Positions 43,573 to 57,800 of a stretch of 64,000 nt of DNA are shown here, piece by piece. The DNA lies in assembly GCA_038501195.1 (NCBI GenBank), contig JBBPUQ010000003.1, positions 2,372,501 to 2,436,500 on the forward strand, in the 5' to 3' direction. The translations under genes and the position numbers were made by a program. Each line of letters opens with the position of its first letter. Within the stretch, counting starts at the first letter, position 1. Origin of the DNA: Nemania diffusa. Taxonomy: Eukaryota; Ascomycota; Sordariomycetes; Xylariales; Xylariaceae. The notes beneath the pieces were generated by a model. It was not told the origin of the DNA and ran no database searches. It was given only the letters and a program-made list of their open reading frames with translations.

Positions 43573-44913
43573 ATGGCATTTTACTTATCCACAATAACCC
43601 AGCTCTTTCCTGGCAGACCTGTGTACACAGAGAAAGACATCCCAGACCTCTCTAAAAAGGTAAGAGACACGATACCGGTATTTGATTGATCGAACGCTAC
43701 TAACTGCCCGCATAGGTCTATGTCGTGACAGGCGCCAACACTGGTATTGGGAAAGAAGTAGCGCAGATCTTGTACTCCAAAAATGCCGTCGTGTATATCA
43801 CTGCGCGCAATGCCGAAAAGGGGGCCAATGCTATCACATCAATTAAAGAGGCGCATCCGTCATCCAACGGTCGCTTAGAGCTCATACAGCTAGATCTCAG
43901 CGATCTAACCACGATTAAAGCATCCGCCGAGGCGTTCCTAGCCAAGGAGAAACGCCTAGATGTGCTATTCAACAACGCGGGTGTCAGTAAGTAACTCGAG
44001 GAACGATTCTTCTACACTGTTTGTTTCGGAGGTTCTAGGAGTTCTGTTTGACTTAGAAGCATACCCCCAAGCATCATCTCGTGACTCAGTAATGCACCTC
44101 TAGGGATTTATGAGGACAGCATTTGCTGATCCCCCGCTGTTTGTAGTGCTCCCGCCACACGGTAGCAAGACGGCGCAGGGCTACGAACTCCAGCTGGGCA
44201 CAAACTGCCTCGGCCCGTTTCTTTTCACGCAGTTCCTCACACCAACGTTGATCGCGACGGCTAAGACGGCGCCGAAGGGGTCTGTACGTGTGGTATGGGT
44301 GTCCTCATCCGCCGCCGACCATCTAAATCCAGTAGGCGGCATCGACTTCGATAACCTTGATTATAAGCGTGATGTGTTCTACGCGATAAAATACGGCATC
44401 AGCAAAGCCGGCAACTACTACCACGCCACCGAGTACGCGCGGCGGCACCGCGACGACGGCATCGTCAGTGTAGTAGGTGCCCCGTGCTCTCCTTACTAAT
44501 TAGAGGTACCTGATGAAAGGCGATCCTAACTCATCATCTCTCCCTCCAGGCATTGAACCCAGGAAACCTGAAGTCGGAGCTTGACCGAAACTGTAACTAC
44601 TTTGAGATGCTGTTTAGGAACGCAACAACATACCCGACCATTAATGGCGCTTACACGGAGCTGTTTGCCGCTATCTCGGATGAAGTGAGCTTGGAAAACT
44701 CGGGGGCTTGGAGTAAGTTCGAGTATTTCTCGAAAGCATCATATCGTATACTAGCTAACAAATTAATGTTTTACAGTCGTTCCATGGGGCCGCATTGGAA
44801 ATATCCGCAAAGACCTCCTTGAGGGATCCATGCCGGAGGAAGAGGGTGGGACGGGCAAGGCACAGAAATTCTGGAAGTGGTCTGAGGACCAGACAGGTCA
44901 GTATGCGCTATAA
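43573..44913 (+). CDS. Short-chain dehydrogenase/reductase (retinol dehydrogenase-like)
   Basis: Predicted 327-residue NAD(P)-dependent oxidoreductase. Five exons: 43573-43659, 43716-43986, 44147-44472, 44550-44712, 44777-44913. Splicing gives SKK+VYVVTGANTGIG, NNAGV+MLPPHGSKTAQGYELQ, IVSV+ALNPGNLKSEL and SGAW+IVPWGRIGNI. The Rossmann motif TGANTGIG is at 34-41, NNAG at 115-118, and the catalytic YxxxK is Tyr202-Lys206 (YGISK), preceded by the serine strand VWVSSSA. This architecture matches fungal SDRs related to retinol dehydrogenases and WWOX. It is not the T3HN/T4HN reductase type, so a melanin role beside SCD1 is not implied. The substrate is unknown. The final residues, WSEDQTGQYAL, read through a GTCAGT that could act as a donor, so the last few codons are slightly uncertain. 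Confidence 0.9.
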
Positions 44914-45203
44914 TATATGTTTATTAGTAGCCTCTTAAGTATCTGTGTATTTTCTTATTCCAATTATTGTGCAAGTGTATTTCTTGATGTTCCAATGTGT
45001 TCATCCTTTCCGCGATGTGTCGCCACGATGCTGCCTTCCTTTGACGGCCAATGTCGTAGGTAAGAGCGCCAAAGGTTCGCGAAGAAGCGTTTATCGGTTT
45101 GTTTACTGGCGATAGTTGAGACAGATAGACGCAAGGATAAAACTCTTCGTGATGAAACGTAGTCTCCCGTATTTCTGTGAGCTATGAGTGTGCAGCCATT
45201 CCC

Positions 45204-45824
45204 CTAGCCATTAAACCCTAGCCTAGCCATAAACTCAAGCATGGTCTCTCCCTCACCCTCGTCGCCAGTATAAAATGTTGCGCTAGTTGATTTAAGAGAT
45301 TGTTGTACGAGTTCGCATTGCTCGCTCGGCTCAATCTCCGAGCTTGCCGCCGGCGCATGCCCTATAGATTGTGATTCCTGTGCAACGACCGGGTTTCTCG
45401 CGCGCCATCTAGCCCAGTCCAAAACCCTCCGTCTCGGCCCGCTGCGCAGCTCAGTCTCTTTATCCTGATCGTGAAAATATTCGTCGACGGTGTAGCGGAA
45501 GGTTCTCCAGGAGGGATCTTGCTCAAAGACGCTATCGAATGATAGTCTAAGGAAATCGCCCGTTGTCTGGCTCAGACGGTACAAGCTCTCATGATCTAAG
45601 TACCCCATGATGGCGATCAGGACTTCATCGGGTAACCTCTCGAGCGCGCTCGATGGACGGGAGTTTATAGGGGTTGGTTCTGGTGATGGTTGCGCCTCCA
45701 CAGATACGGCGCCAAGTCGACTGGCTGCTTTTTCGACTTCGTGCCGATGTTCTCGGATGCTCCCCCAAGCTTGAGTTTGTGAGGAGCCAAAGCTCTGTCC
45801 CGGCTTAAAGATGTTGGTACTCAT
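45204..45824 (-). CDS. F-box protein, 206 residues
   Basis: A single-exon protein with an F-box at about residues 58-100: LERLPDEVLIAIMGYLDHES is followed by LYRLSQTTGDFLRL. F-box proteins bind Skp1 and bring substrates to SCF ubiquitin ligases. No leucine-rich or WD40 repeats follow; a conserved-looking segment WRTFRYTVDEYFHDQD with VLDWARWRARNP comes next, then a Ser/Glu-rich tail ending FMARLGFNG. Small fungal F-box proteins of this kind are usually uncharacterised, and I cannot name a substrate. It is tail-to-tail with the SDR gene, 290 nt apart. Confidence 0.8.
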   Translation of the reverse strand: MSTNIFKPGQSFGSSQTQAWGSIREHRHEVEKAASRLGAVSVEAQPSPEPTPINSRPSSALERLPDEVLIAIMGYLDHESLYRLSQTTGDFLRLSFDSVFEQDPSWRTFRYTVDEYFHDQDKETELRSGPRRRVLDWARWRARNPVVAQESQSIGHAPAASSEIEPSEQCELVQQSLKSTSATFYTGDEGEGETMLEFMARLGFNG

Positions 45825-46868
45825 TTTGAATGGGTTTACTGCATACTCTTAGATAGTGTTTACAGAAATGGCAAGATTTAACTAACGAGAATAATAGATA
45901 ATCATACCCAAGTGATGTGAGTATGTCGAAGGGTGAAGCTTCTGGTTGTGCACCTCAACCGATCGGGGCATGGTGGTCTTTGTTTTATCCTTTGTCTAGG
46001 ATAGGGCTAAATGATTCGTAAGGGTGTTAGACAACTATAAATATAGGCGATAGTAACACCTAGATACCATCCAAAGGATTTTCTGCTTCACGCGTCCTTA
46101 GAATAACTCTGGCGATAATGTAGTGAGGGTTTAAAGTCTAACAATGGAATGGAACTTGCACTCTAGGTTCAGACCCCGCACCACACTATGATATATAATA
46201 CTATAACATCCTCCTTCCGTGGGTTATACAACACAGTATTAAATGCATCACGGAGATTTATATCCGGTGACTCACGTCAATTCGAGGATATATTCCTGAA
46301 TCACGAATGAAATTTAATAGCTTTCGTTTTCATATTTTGAAACCAAGTACCCATCTAAGACAACCTATAATGTAGAGGTTCCTGAAGATATGCTATTAAT
46401 AGGTACAGGCTGGGATGCAAGTCGTAAATATAGGAGCTCTTTAGTACTCCTTTAACTACGTAAAAGGGCTAGTAGTTTTATCGGCCGGCGTGGAAATAGT
46501 GATACCTACATGGTCTACATAGTGGTTTATACACGAATTTAAACCCCCCTCAATTGAATAATTTCTGCTTAATGACAACCGTAGCAGCAGTGGAAAACAA
46601 ATAAGAACACTGCTATTGTCCTCTTTTGTCAGTAGAAACAACCCTCTCTTTTTTTATTATATATAATAAATAATATATATTATGAGAATGTAACTGACTA
46701 CCTAGGTAGAATTGAAGAAGGCAAAGTAGTAGATACTATCAGCATGAAGAGGTCATAAGAATTTCATTTTCCCCCTCATACTATGTAGAAGTTCATTATA
46801 CGAGTCACTAGAATTAATAATCCAGCGGTTCTTGTAAATATTATATTTAATAGAGGAGGCGTCCCGAT
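45825..46868. other. Intergenic F-box / HPP gene
   Basis: About 1 kb, AT-rich in places, with TATATAATAAATAATATATATTA at about 46660-46682. A GGTTCAGACCCC string at 46167-46178 resembles a tRNA B box but no cloverleaf can be drawn. No gene is supported. Confidence 0.5.
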
Positions 46869-47757
46869 CTATAATTTTTTCGCGATCTGCTCCAATAAGA
46901 GCTTCTCCTCCGGTGATAGCCGTATATGCTCTGGCACGACGAACTCTCCATGAAGAATGACGATCTCAGCCCGCTGAGCCTTACCCGATTCTTCATCGCC
47001 AAACGACAATCCACTGAGTTGTTTTGTTGGAAGGGTTGCTAGGTCACTAGCTGTCCACCAATATAGAGGGAACTTGGTAAAAATATTGTTCAGAATGAGA
47101 GCCACCAATAGCATAACGCTACAGCCGAGAAGGACGAGTGGTATCAACTTCCAACCGATGCTCACGACAGTGTCATCGATAACGGCTATCAATGCGGTAG
47201 CTCCGGCCGGCGGGTGTACCGTCTTGGTCAGATCCATTAAGGCCGTCGTCGTAGCGCAGGCAAGCGCGGCTCCAAGCCAACGGATCCGATCATCATTGGG
47301 GCCAAGCTGGAATAGTTTATTGAACGATACCCCGATAACGCTGGCCATGATCTGACTGAAGAACAGGTTCCGCGGCTGCGCGAATGTTGACTCAAAAGCA
47401 CAGAACTCGAGCACGGCAGCGGCTCCCTACAGTACCGACCTTGTTAGAATAGGTAAATCACAGCAGAGTACGGCAAAGCAGGCTGTGATGTCATACAAAA
47501 CTGGCTATGATGCGAGGGCCATTCACTGTCACCCAAGGGATTTGGTGGCTCAGAAGCTGTATAACTACCAAGCTGGTGAAGACGCCCAGCAATGCCCGCA
47601 AGGCCAGTAGAATGTTGCCATGCTTTTGCTCAGGGGAGTGTTTTCTGTGGCCGAGGAAGTAGGATATAGGATACGGAATAGCTTGCCAAGGTGGCGCTGG
47701 TATTATACGATTAAGGTAGTAGTCGATGTCAAAATTTAGGTGCCATAGTGGAGTCAT
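46869..47757 (-). CDS. HPP-family integral membrane protein
   Basis: Predicted 272-residue membrane protein of the HPP family (four or so transmembrane helices); a plant chloroplast member transports nitrite, while most fungal members are uncharacterised. Exons 47757-47497 and 47426-46869, with a 70 nt intron; the junction gives IIASF+GAAAVLEFCAFES. The family signature HPPAGATAL begins at residue 158. Hydrophobic segments lie at about 50-72 (LLALRALLGVFTSLVVIQLL), 83-95, 137-152 (LGAALACATTTALM) and 178-200 (LIPLVLLGCSVMLLVALILN). The start ATG gives MTPLWHLNFDIDYYLNRIIP, a typical fungal N-terminus. The C-terminal 60 residues are hydrophilic. It has the same orientation as the VAO gene upstream. 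Confidence 0.9.
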
Positions 47758-48552
47758 AGCCGTTGAAGCACCGTGAAGCTAACGGCGGGGAGTATTTAGA
47801 GGTACCGAAGGCCGCAAGAGAAGAAAGAGAGAAAAGGCCCAGGGCGGAGTGATAGCGAATCTCAGGGGGGCATTAGAACCTATAAACTAAACTTCAAATC
47901 TGGGAACCTCAAAGCCGCAGGACAGCAGAGAACTCGCATCGTGTACTGTTCCGGGGTTACATGTCATAAATATATCTCTGCCAAGAAGAGGACACAAAGA
48001 ATGAAAGACCGAGCCTTACATATGGGACTGCAATTGTATCTCCGCGGTAAGGAAACTCTGGGAGACTGCCCGTTATTTATCGAGACTTGGGTACAGTACC
48101 AAAGGTTACTTATCTAGGTACCTATCTAGGTAGGTAGTTAATCGATTATACCAACATGTTTTCATGCTGGTAGGTATGCATGTGGTGCTTGAGATAGGTG
48201 CAGCATACCACCCAATCTACCCCCAAGACAAGGTCATCTAGATAGCGGAGGTACTTCTGTGTTGTACTTACTACGGTACCATTTCGTAACAGAAACTCTA
48301 GCCATAGGCGAATGCAGACAAGCACGCACCAGAACAGCAGAACTGCCATTAATATTGGCTAATCTTTACGTTTGGTCCTGTGTAGCGCTAAGGTATCAAC
48401 TTACCTGTACATGCCTTATGCTGGCGCGTAGGAATGGTTATGACGTGCTATAGGCCCACTACCGTGTCCATTAGGTATAACGCCCTGCCCTGCCCTACCT
48501 GTATTAAGCCCAAAGCCACTTAAGCTCCCTTCGAAGTTCCACTCTGGACCCT
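47758..48552. other. Intergenic HPP gene / VAO gene
   Basis: About 800 nt between two co-directional genes; it should contain the HPP promoter and the VAO 3' untranslated region. TACCTATCTAGGTAGGTA occurs at 48119-48136. Nothing else is supported. Confidence 0.5.
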
Positions 48553-50914
<2,362 letters not shown>

Positions 50915-52061
50915 GTTATACGATATCCTCTTGTGATCAGATTGTAGAAGAATACTTTTTTTCGTTTTAAAAAAAAATCAATATCTTAAAGTCATTTTAA
51001 TAATCTCTTTTACCCCGCAGAGCTTTCGTCAATGCACATCTGCCGGGCTTGGAGGTTTGGCTTTGGATCCGGACCCGCACCGAAACGTCGGCAATAGCAT
51101 CGGTATTATGTACACCCTAGATCAGACCTAGGCCTGTTGAATAGAATTCAAGACCTCGGGCAAGGTCATATGTTTCCACGTTATTTTCCACCAACGGTAG
51201 TTAGCATTTCAGCGCCCTTGGATCTACTACGTAGGGTGAAGGTTGATCCAACCAGTCTATGGACTGATCGGCTCTAGGCACTCAATAATTTCCATGTGTT
51301 TTGGTTTACGTAAATGGTATAGAGAAACTAGTGTGCATGAATCTAGTCCTGCTATTATCTCCACCGGGGATACTTGTCTGGCGGTCAAAGCGACTAGTCG
51401 TCACATACAAGTGATTGATAGATAGCAGAATAGGGTCATGTGTTTTATGATATTGATTTCTAGCCCTCCCCTCAACTAACTACCTAGGTAGTATGAAACC
51501 GATATTAAATATGCATATGCATTTAAGACCTATATATCTGAAACAATAGACAAGTGCTAGGTAATCTAACGTCGTGGTATCGTATTTAGGGGAAAGAAGC
51601 GGGGAAGATGCGACTTTGGCTCGTTGAATAACTGTTCGATATTTTGAAGCGGGCGAATTTGAATGCACAACAATAAATAAGGTTGACGATATGTTGTATT
51701 ACTTAAGAAGGACGAGGAGAAAGTTGTCAACCTGCCTAACCTGAAGGTTTCCCTTAGCGCAGCAAGCCTCACTCTCACCGTGTTTGATATAACCCCGGAA
51801 CTTGATGATAGTCTATTTGCAAACTTGAGAATGTGATTAAAGGAAGTAAAGTCCATGTAATTTGACAATATGATACAGACTTAAAATACCGCGGAAAGAA
51901 ATCATCGCAGTAATAACATTCAGATGCTCGCTAACCGACTAGTAACCTCGACCGCCACAAAGTTGAATGAGATTGTATGTAACATGAACTGGAGTATAAT
52001 GACAGTGTAAAATAGCAGGGTGTAATATAAACAATGAAAACATTCTCGCTAGCCCAACAGG
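50915..52061. other. Intergenic VAO gene / second SDR
   Basis: About 1.15 kb with the VAO promoter and the SDR 3' region. A poly-A/T tract lies at 50955-50979. No gene is supported. Confidence 0.5.
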
Positions 52062-53132
52062 TCAAGTAGCGAGCGCTCCAATCACATCCTCAATACTGGC
52101 AAATGACAGCTCGCTCATTGTCTCCTTCCACAGCGTCTGTGCCATCTCTCTGCCTTCAGGTGTATATACAACGGAAGCTAATCTATCACGCAGGACGTTA
52201 GAAGCGTGCCTAATAGGTGTATGAAGAGAATAAGAAACATACTGTGTGGGTTTTCCGCCATCCAGATACTGGCCGTGGACCTCCTCGCCATGATTTGCGG
52301 CACCATCGACTAGAGCCTGCGCACCACTGGCGCACGAGCTTCCAAAGACGCGGAAGGCGATCCCGACGATAAAACCGAGCAGCGTGCCCTCGCCGTCACG
52401 CGCGAGGCTAGACCCATAGCACAAGCCGGGATTGACGTAGCAGATCGTGGCGGCCGAGGGCGGCACGCGCTGGATCAGCTCGGCCAGGAACAGCTGGCCG
52501 AGCAGCTTGGACGTGCAGTACTGCTGATGGTGGTCGAACGGCTTCCCCTCGGCCGGTCCGTCAACCGCCGCCAGCAGGGCGCCCCCGTCCCGCGGCGGCT
52601 TCAGGCGCGACCACGCGGCCACGACGGAGGACACGACGGCGAGGCGCCCCGGGCTGCCCCCGGGACGCCGCCGCGCCTTGAGCACGGGGAGCAGCAGGAC
52701 GGCGAGCAGGGCCGTGGAGAGGTAGTTGACCTGGACGTCCTCCTCGTGGCCGGTGGCGAGCACGACGCGCGGGATGCGGTAGACGCCGGCGTTGAGCACC
52801 ACGATGTCGAGGTTCGCGAGGCCCCCGGCGGCGCGGCTGGCGAAGCCCGTGACCGACTCGTACGAGGCGTAGTCCAGCGGCCACACCTCGATGGCGTCGG
52901 GCGCGAGGTCCCGGCCCGCTGCCAGCAGGTCTTCGCGCGCCGCGGCCCCCTTGCCCTCGTCGCGGACGGCGAGGACGAGCTTGCTGAGGCCGCGGGCGAG
53001 GAGCTGGCGGGCGCACTCGAGGCCCAGGCCGCTGTTGGATCCGGTTATGATGGCCGTCTTCCCTGCGAGATCGCCGGCGGCGGGTGCTGGAGCCGGGGGG
53101 TGAGACGCAACCTCGTGGGGCGGATCGGTCAT
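52062..53132 (-). CDS. Short-chain dehydrogenase/reductase, single exon
   Basis: Predicted 356-residue NAD(P)-dependent oxidoreductase. It shows the Rossmann motif TGSNSGLG (30-37), NAG at 114-116, serine strand RLAVVSSV (163-170) and catalytic Tyr205-Lys209 (YCTSK), so it should be active. The C-terminal third (ICYVNPGLCYGSSL, GAQALVDGAANHGEEVHGQYL) matches the large fungal SDR group around secondary-metabolite and retinol-type reductases. There is no intron, unlike the other SDR in this window. The first two thirds (about 52290-53110) is very GC-rich with nearly all codons ending in G or C; the last 75 codons have ordinary codon use. The N-terminus is Pro/Ala-rich, and a downstream start is not available before the dinucleotide-binding motif. 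The substrate is unknown. Confidence 0.9.
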   Translation of the reverse strand: MTDPPHEVASHPPAPAPAAGDLAGKTAIITGSNSGLGLECARQLLARGLSKLVLAVRDEGKGAAAREDLLAAGRDLAPDAIEVWPLDYASYESVTGFASRAAGGLANLDIVVLNAGVYRIPRVVLATGHEEDVQVNYLSTALLAVLLLPVLKARRRPGGSPGRLAVVSSVVAAWSRLKPPRDGGALLAAVDGPAEGKPFDHHQQYCTSKLLGQLFLAELIQRVPPSAATICYVNPGLCYGSSLARDGEGTLLGFIVGIAFRVFGSSCASGAQALVDGAANHGEEVHGQYLDGGKPTQYVSYSLHTPIRHASNVLRDRLASVVYTPEGREMAQTLWKETMSELSFASIEDVIGALAT

Positions 53133-54552
53133 TTCCGCAAATAATACGGGACAGTGAAAGAGACTAAAGAAGCGGGGTAGATTTCATGCACTAGGTACAA
53201 CACACGTAGGTTAGGCTACTTGTAAGTTGGTTGGTTACAAGTAGTTACTTGAAATCGAAATCGAGATGAGTACCTAGTCCAGCGGGGTCTAGAGCGCCGA
53301 CAGCCGAGGTCGATGGCAACTGAGGCCGTGGGCCATGTAAATCGTTAATCAGGGATGTCAACTATATGCAGTCCTACCGACTGGCCGATTGGCCACGACG
53401 CATTATAGGTACCTACTTAGATATACTGCATACGTATACCGGATGCCTGCTTGGTTGGCTGAACAATAGGAGCAACCCCCCCCCTGCTGAATCTCGCTTA
53501 CAATTCTGTTGCGATAGGTAAGGCTGCAAGGGAGGTTGACAGCTGCCTATCAAAGCCCAACGATTTATCAGGACTCTCTAGTATTAATAGAATCAATGCA
53601 CAGTACTCGGTGTTATGTGCGGCTCTATGGGTATCGCTCTAGGTATCGGGCATGTATCCTCTAGTTCACGGAGGTATTGGAGTAGGTATACGCTACAGAG
53701 AATTCAAATTCAAATAGTTTTTAAGGGGGAAAAAAGGAAAAGAAAAAAAAAACAGCATGTGCCAACAACTGTATGGAGAAATAACCTGAGATGCTTATTT
53801 CAATACCTCCCTATGTAGGCTAGCTAGGCATGTAGTGCGCTTCCGCTGAGGATATGCGCAGGGATCGGGTATGTACGTAGAAAATTTAATAATATTAATA
53901 GCATAGGCAATGTGAAAAGTGATCAGCCAATGTGCGCGCCGCTTTATAAATATTTATTCCTAATTCTGCTTCATTTCCCAAATAAGTGAATTGTTGAGGT
54001 TACGTACGTAGTCCTACCCTAAAATTACGGGAGCCTTACAGGATAGGTACATAGTCTTCTCGACTACTTAAGTTATGTACTTCTTTACACAGAGATAATC
54101 CCCCATACTGTATTTTACCGCGCGTTAAGTCAGGGGGCCCTTTATGCTGATGTTCGGCTGCCTGCAGGATGCCTAGGTATGAGAGTATAAACCTGAGGGG
54201 AAGCGAAACATTTCATCAAACGAGGGAATCAAGTCGGGTCTATTCCATTCTCAAAATATGTCCGTATTAGGTGGGAGGTATATCACAGGTTCGGTAGTTG
54301 ATTGACCAACCGTTAACAGGGTAGTATAACGCACATTAACCCCCCCACTATCTAGGTAGGCAGTCTACTTAGTCTAGATAGGTAAAGACTCTATCTAATC
54401 CGTGTACGGCTGCTATTTATCTAGATAGACCTACATGGGCACAGTAGGCAGGTAAGAAACGTTGCCTACCCGTAGTCTAATCGGTACTTAGACTAGCTTC
54501 ACTATTCCGATTAGTGTGGCGTACCTCCGTCTACCAGCACCATGGTTGTGGA

Positions 54553-54572
54553 TATCCGGGGTGCCCCGGATA
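54553..54572. repeat. Hairpin TATCCGGGG-TG-CCCCGGATA
   Basis: A perfect 9-bp inverted repeat with a 2-nt spacer in intergenic DNA. Confidence 0.85.
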
Positions 54573-54796
54573 CAGTATATACCTAGGTTAGGTACTTAGT
54601 CTAGATACCCCGGACCCCCAGACCCGGGAGCAGTCATCGTCACATGTATGTAGGTATGGTATCTGGTGCTTTATCTACGAAGCTGGTCAACCATCTCATG
54701 TCTAATCAGGTTAGCGTCATGGTGTTTCTCAGATGTTGTACAACCAGACGCTCCTCTAAGGGGCCTCCTATTGCGTATGTTTAAGAAGACCCTTTG

Positions 54797-54816
54797 GAGC
54801 CTGCCGCGGCAGGCTC
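54797..54816. repeat. Perfect 20-nt GC-rich palindrome
   Basis: GAGCCTGCCG followed directly by its exact reverse complement. A partial copy of the right arm (CCGCGGCAGGCT) occurs at 58089-58100. Confidence 0.85.
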
Positions 54817-57800
54817 TTACTATCTTGTAGTCTTATGTTACTAATCTAAGGTTACGTTACTACCAACCGTGGGCATGCTGTATGACGCTCCGTGACTCGT
54901 ACGATATTAGGGTGCTCTATTGGGTGCTCTGTATTGACTTCGAACCGGTAGGACATGCAGGAAGGATCGTGTTTTTGGCATCGTCTTGGTTTTCTCTCTG
55001 TGTTACCGTCTTGCGTTCCATAGGGAGGTGATGTTCAACTTCTAGACACGGATCGCCCGTCTTCTCATCTCAATGCGACGTTTATACGCAGCCTCGTGTC
55101 CTTAGTAGACTGGTAGGAGCGTGTCTCGATTTCTAATAGGATGCAGAGGTGCCCGATAGGTATCGAACTGATGCGGCGGCTTGCAGACTCACTAACTAGC
55201 AGCGCAGAGACTTATCGATGTGATTGACTACGGGGAGCAACCTGGACCCCCACGTGGAATAGCCAATCTGATCTTTTTAGGTATCGAAACTAAGCAGAGT
55301 ACTAAAACTACAAACAAACAAAAACCAGTTACACATTATGACTTCATCATTGCTGCCCTTGTGTAGCCATCCTCTGGGTATAAAGTGTTTCTCACGCCAC
55401 TATTGCTTTCATAAGCCAATGGGGGTGCGATCTATTTTGGATATGGCGATATGTTTGTCTTCGTGCCGTGTCGTCGTTTTTATTGGCTGCTGCCTAACTC
55501 TCCAAGCCTCTTATTATGGCATATAGCTCTTTAATTGTTCAATAGCCGGCATTAGAAGTTGTCGCCGCCGCCGCCGGCACTGCACCCACCGCGACGATCT
55601 CGGCGGAGAAGGGTCCTCCATTTGAATTTGTTGCTCCGGACCATTCCATAGATCGTGCAAGGGCATTGCCATCGTACCACTAGTCCAGTACCTATGGCCG
55701 TCGGGGTAGTTAACTTTACCATGTGGTTTCTCATCCCTTGCCTAGGCAAATGCGATATTGACGTACCGACATGCCTCGCGTCGTAGGCCATGGGGGCGCG
55801 GTTACATAGAAGACGGCGCGGCCTCCTGTCACCGTTATGGTTACCACCCTAACTCTAAACCCCGGATGTATGATAGTAAATGTTTCGGGATCGAGCACGC
55901 TGTATACATTAGCGTTCCTACATGGCGGCCTCAACGACTTGGAGAGTGTTCTAACACCGTAACCCTGAGGGGTCCGTACCTGCAGTGAAGGCAAACACTC
56001 CCGGTATCAGCCGGGCGAGCGACGTCGACGCTAGCCACAAGCGGCGACGAACGGTGTTGGGGTACCGAGCCAGAGCCGATCTTCAGGTGAAGACGGGCGC
56101 TATAGTGACCCATATACTGGCCCGGTTGGAGACACGGCGCCGCCCGCCACCAACCAATTCGTTCGGTTCTTCGCGACGGCTGGACTCTCCCACCCCTGCT
56201 CAGGAACGCGAAATATATTGGGCGAATTGGGTTATGGAGTAGATAAAATAATGCAAGAAATGGAGGTCGGGGTCGCCAATAAGAATCAGCACCCGCCACA
56301 CGAGGGACGACTCCATACGACGACAACGACGTTGTTGGTGTCCTCCAGATATGCCGTTCGTAGTCGTATTATCGCTGCGACGCTCCGTATGCCAGATGTG
56401 GAATTTCAATGATATCGAATTTGCCATGTTTGATGCAATTTATGTAGGAATATCGTATTATGATCCTTGTAGAAGCTGTATATTTTTTCAAGTTATTTTA
56501 TTGGACGCGTTAAAGGGGCAAGAGATGAAGAGTCATCTGATGTCTACGGGCTGGTGAGCTCAAACTGCACTTGAGGGGAGCCACAATGTGCTACCGCCAC
56601 CCAAAGATTCTAAAATCGTAAGTTGTCACACGCCACTTTAGATACCTACTATAGTCATTGTTCTAACATATATTTATTGTAAATCACCTTCTTTTGGCTA
56701 GTGAGTTTTACCGAGACAGCGTACAGGTAAACTACTTGTTCAATACTTCTCTTGTGATTCATAGGGTCAAATGCATTTAAGTCAATAACACTCGATGATT
56801 GGGAACTCTTCGGTTCCTACGTTGAGGAATTCGTAGGACGGCTGAGTGTAGAATCTATAGAAAATGACACATTATTAGTATAATATAGTAGTGGTACTTG
56901 CCTAGTATTAATAGCTTGTTAGCTGCGCAGCAGTGATTGAACAATGGCTTGGTGACGACGATGGTGAATGAAATGATATGTATTCCTCGTGTATTTTCAT
57001 TTATTGAGCGCTCATGGCCAAACAAAAGCTCGGCTTCGTGGTACAATTGGTGATATTGTAGCTGAGGGATGCCTGAAGAGGACCAACAAAACATCTCTGG
57101 AACAGGGCACACGATTTGACATCTGAAAACAAGAGTAAGAACCATGTCTCTAACTAGGTGTATCTTGCACCCCCTATTTCGAGGCGGGAAGCGACTGTAC
57201 ATTGCCTATGTTGTGGTTCTCGGCTAGGTACCAAAGCAAGATATTCCCCAGATAACTCTAACACTATCCCAAAAAGACAAACTAGTATATTATCTATATT
57301 GTTTAGGCGTGTCGGTTGGATACCATTCGGATTCGAAAGTCCGCCCACGAATTAGAAGAACAAAAAAATTATGAATACGCGACCACGGTATCGGAATATT
57401 GCACCTCTGGCGATGCTTGTAGGTAATGTGAGTGATGTTAGGCGTTATTATCGAATCATGGTTATATTGAGCAAAGCTCTTATTTTTGCGTATCCCAGGG
57501 TGCTGTGTACTTCTTAAGCCGCTAAAGTTTCATCGAGAACGGAGATTACTGCTACTGAAGGAATTTTCTCCCTTTTTCCTTCTCTCGATTAATTTTTTTG
57601 CCGATGCTGAACCGCTTTCCACGCAGAACCTGTAAAACCGTTCTAATTTGTGATCATGAAGTTACTTCTAAGCCTAGAGATTGGAACCTAGTGCGCGCAT
57701 TTGGCGACGATTAGTGGCTTGAGACTAGACCCTACGGGGGGTAGACTATTGGCGCTGCGAGAAAAATGATTTTAACATTTTAGATTAACGGGTTTCGCCT

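Noticed and set aside
41617..44913. DHN-melanin cluster consisting of SCD1 and the divergent SDR
   Set aside because: The SDR is of the retinol dehydrogenase type, not the tetra/trihydroxynaphthalene reductase type, and no polyketide synthase is present.
46167..46178. GGTTCAGACCCC resembling a tRNA B box; similar string at about 58915 on the minus strand
   Set aside because: No A box at the right distance and no pairing arms at either place.
52527..53144. 205-codon plus-strand frame over the second SDR
   Set aside because: Antisense shadow caused by G/C-ending codons; the minus-strand protein has full SDR motifs.
55142..55215. Possible minus-strand tRNA (AGTTCGATACC and GGGCACC)
   Set aside because: A B-box-like string is present but T-arm and acceptor stems cannot be paired, so there is no cloverleaf.
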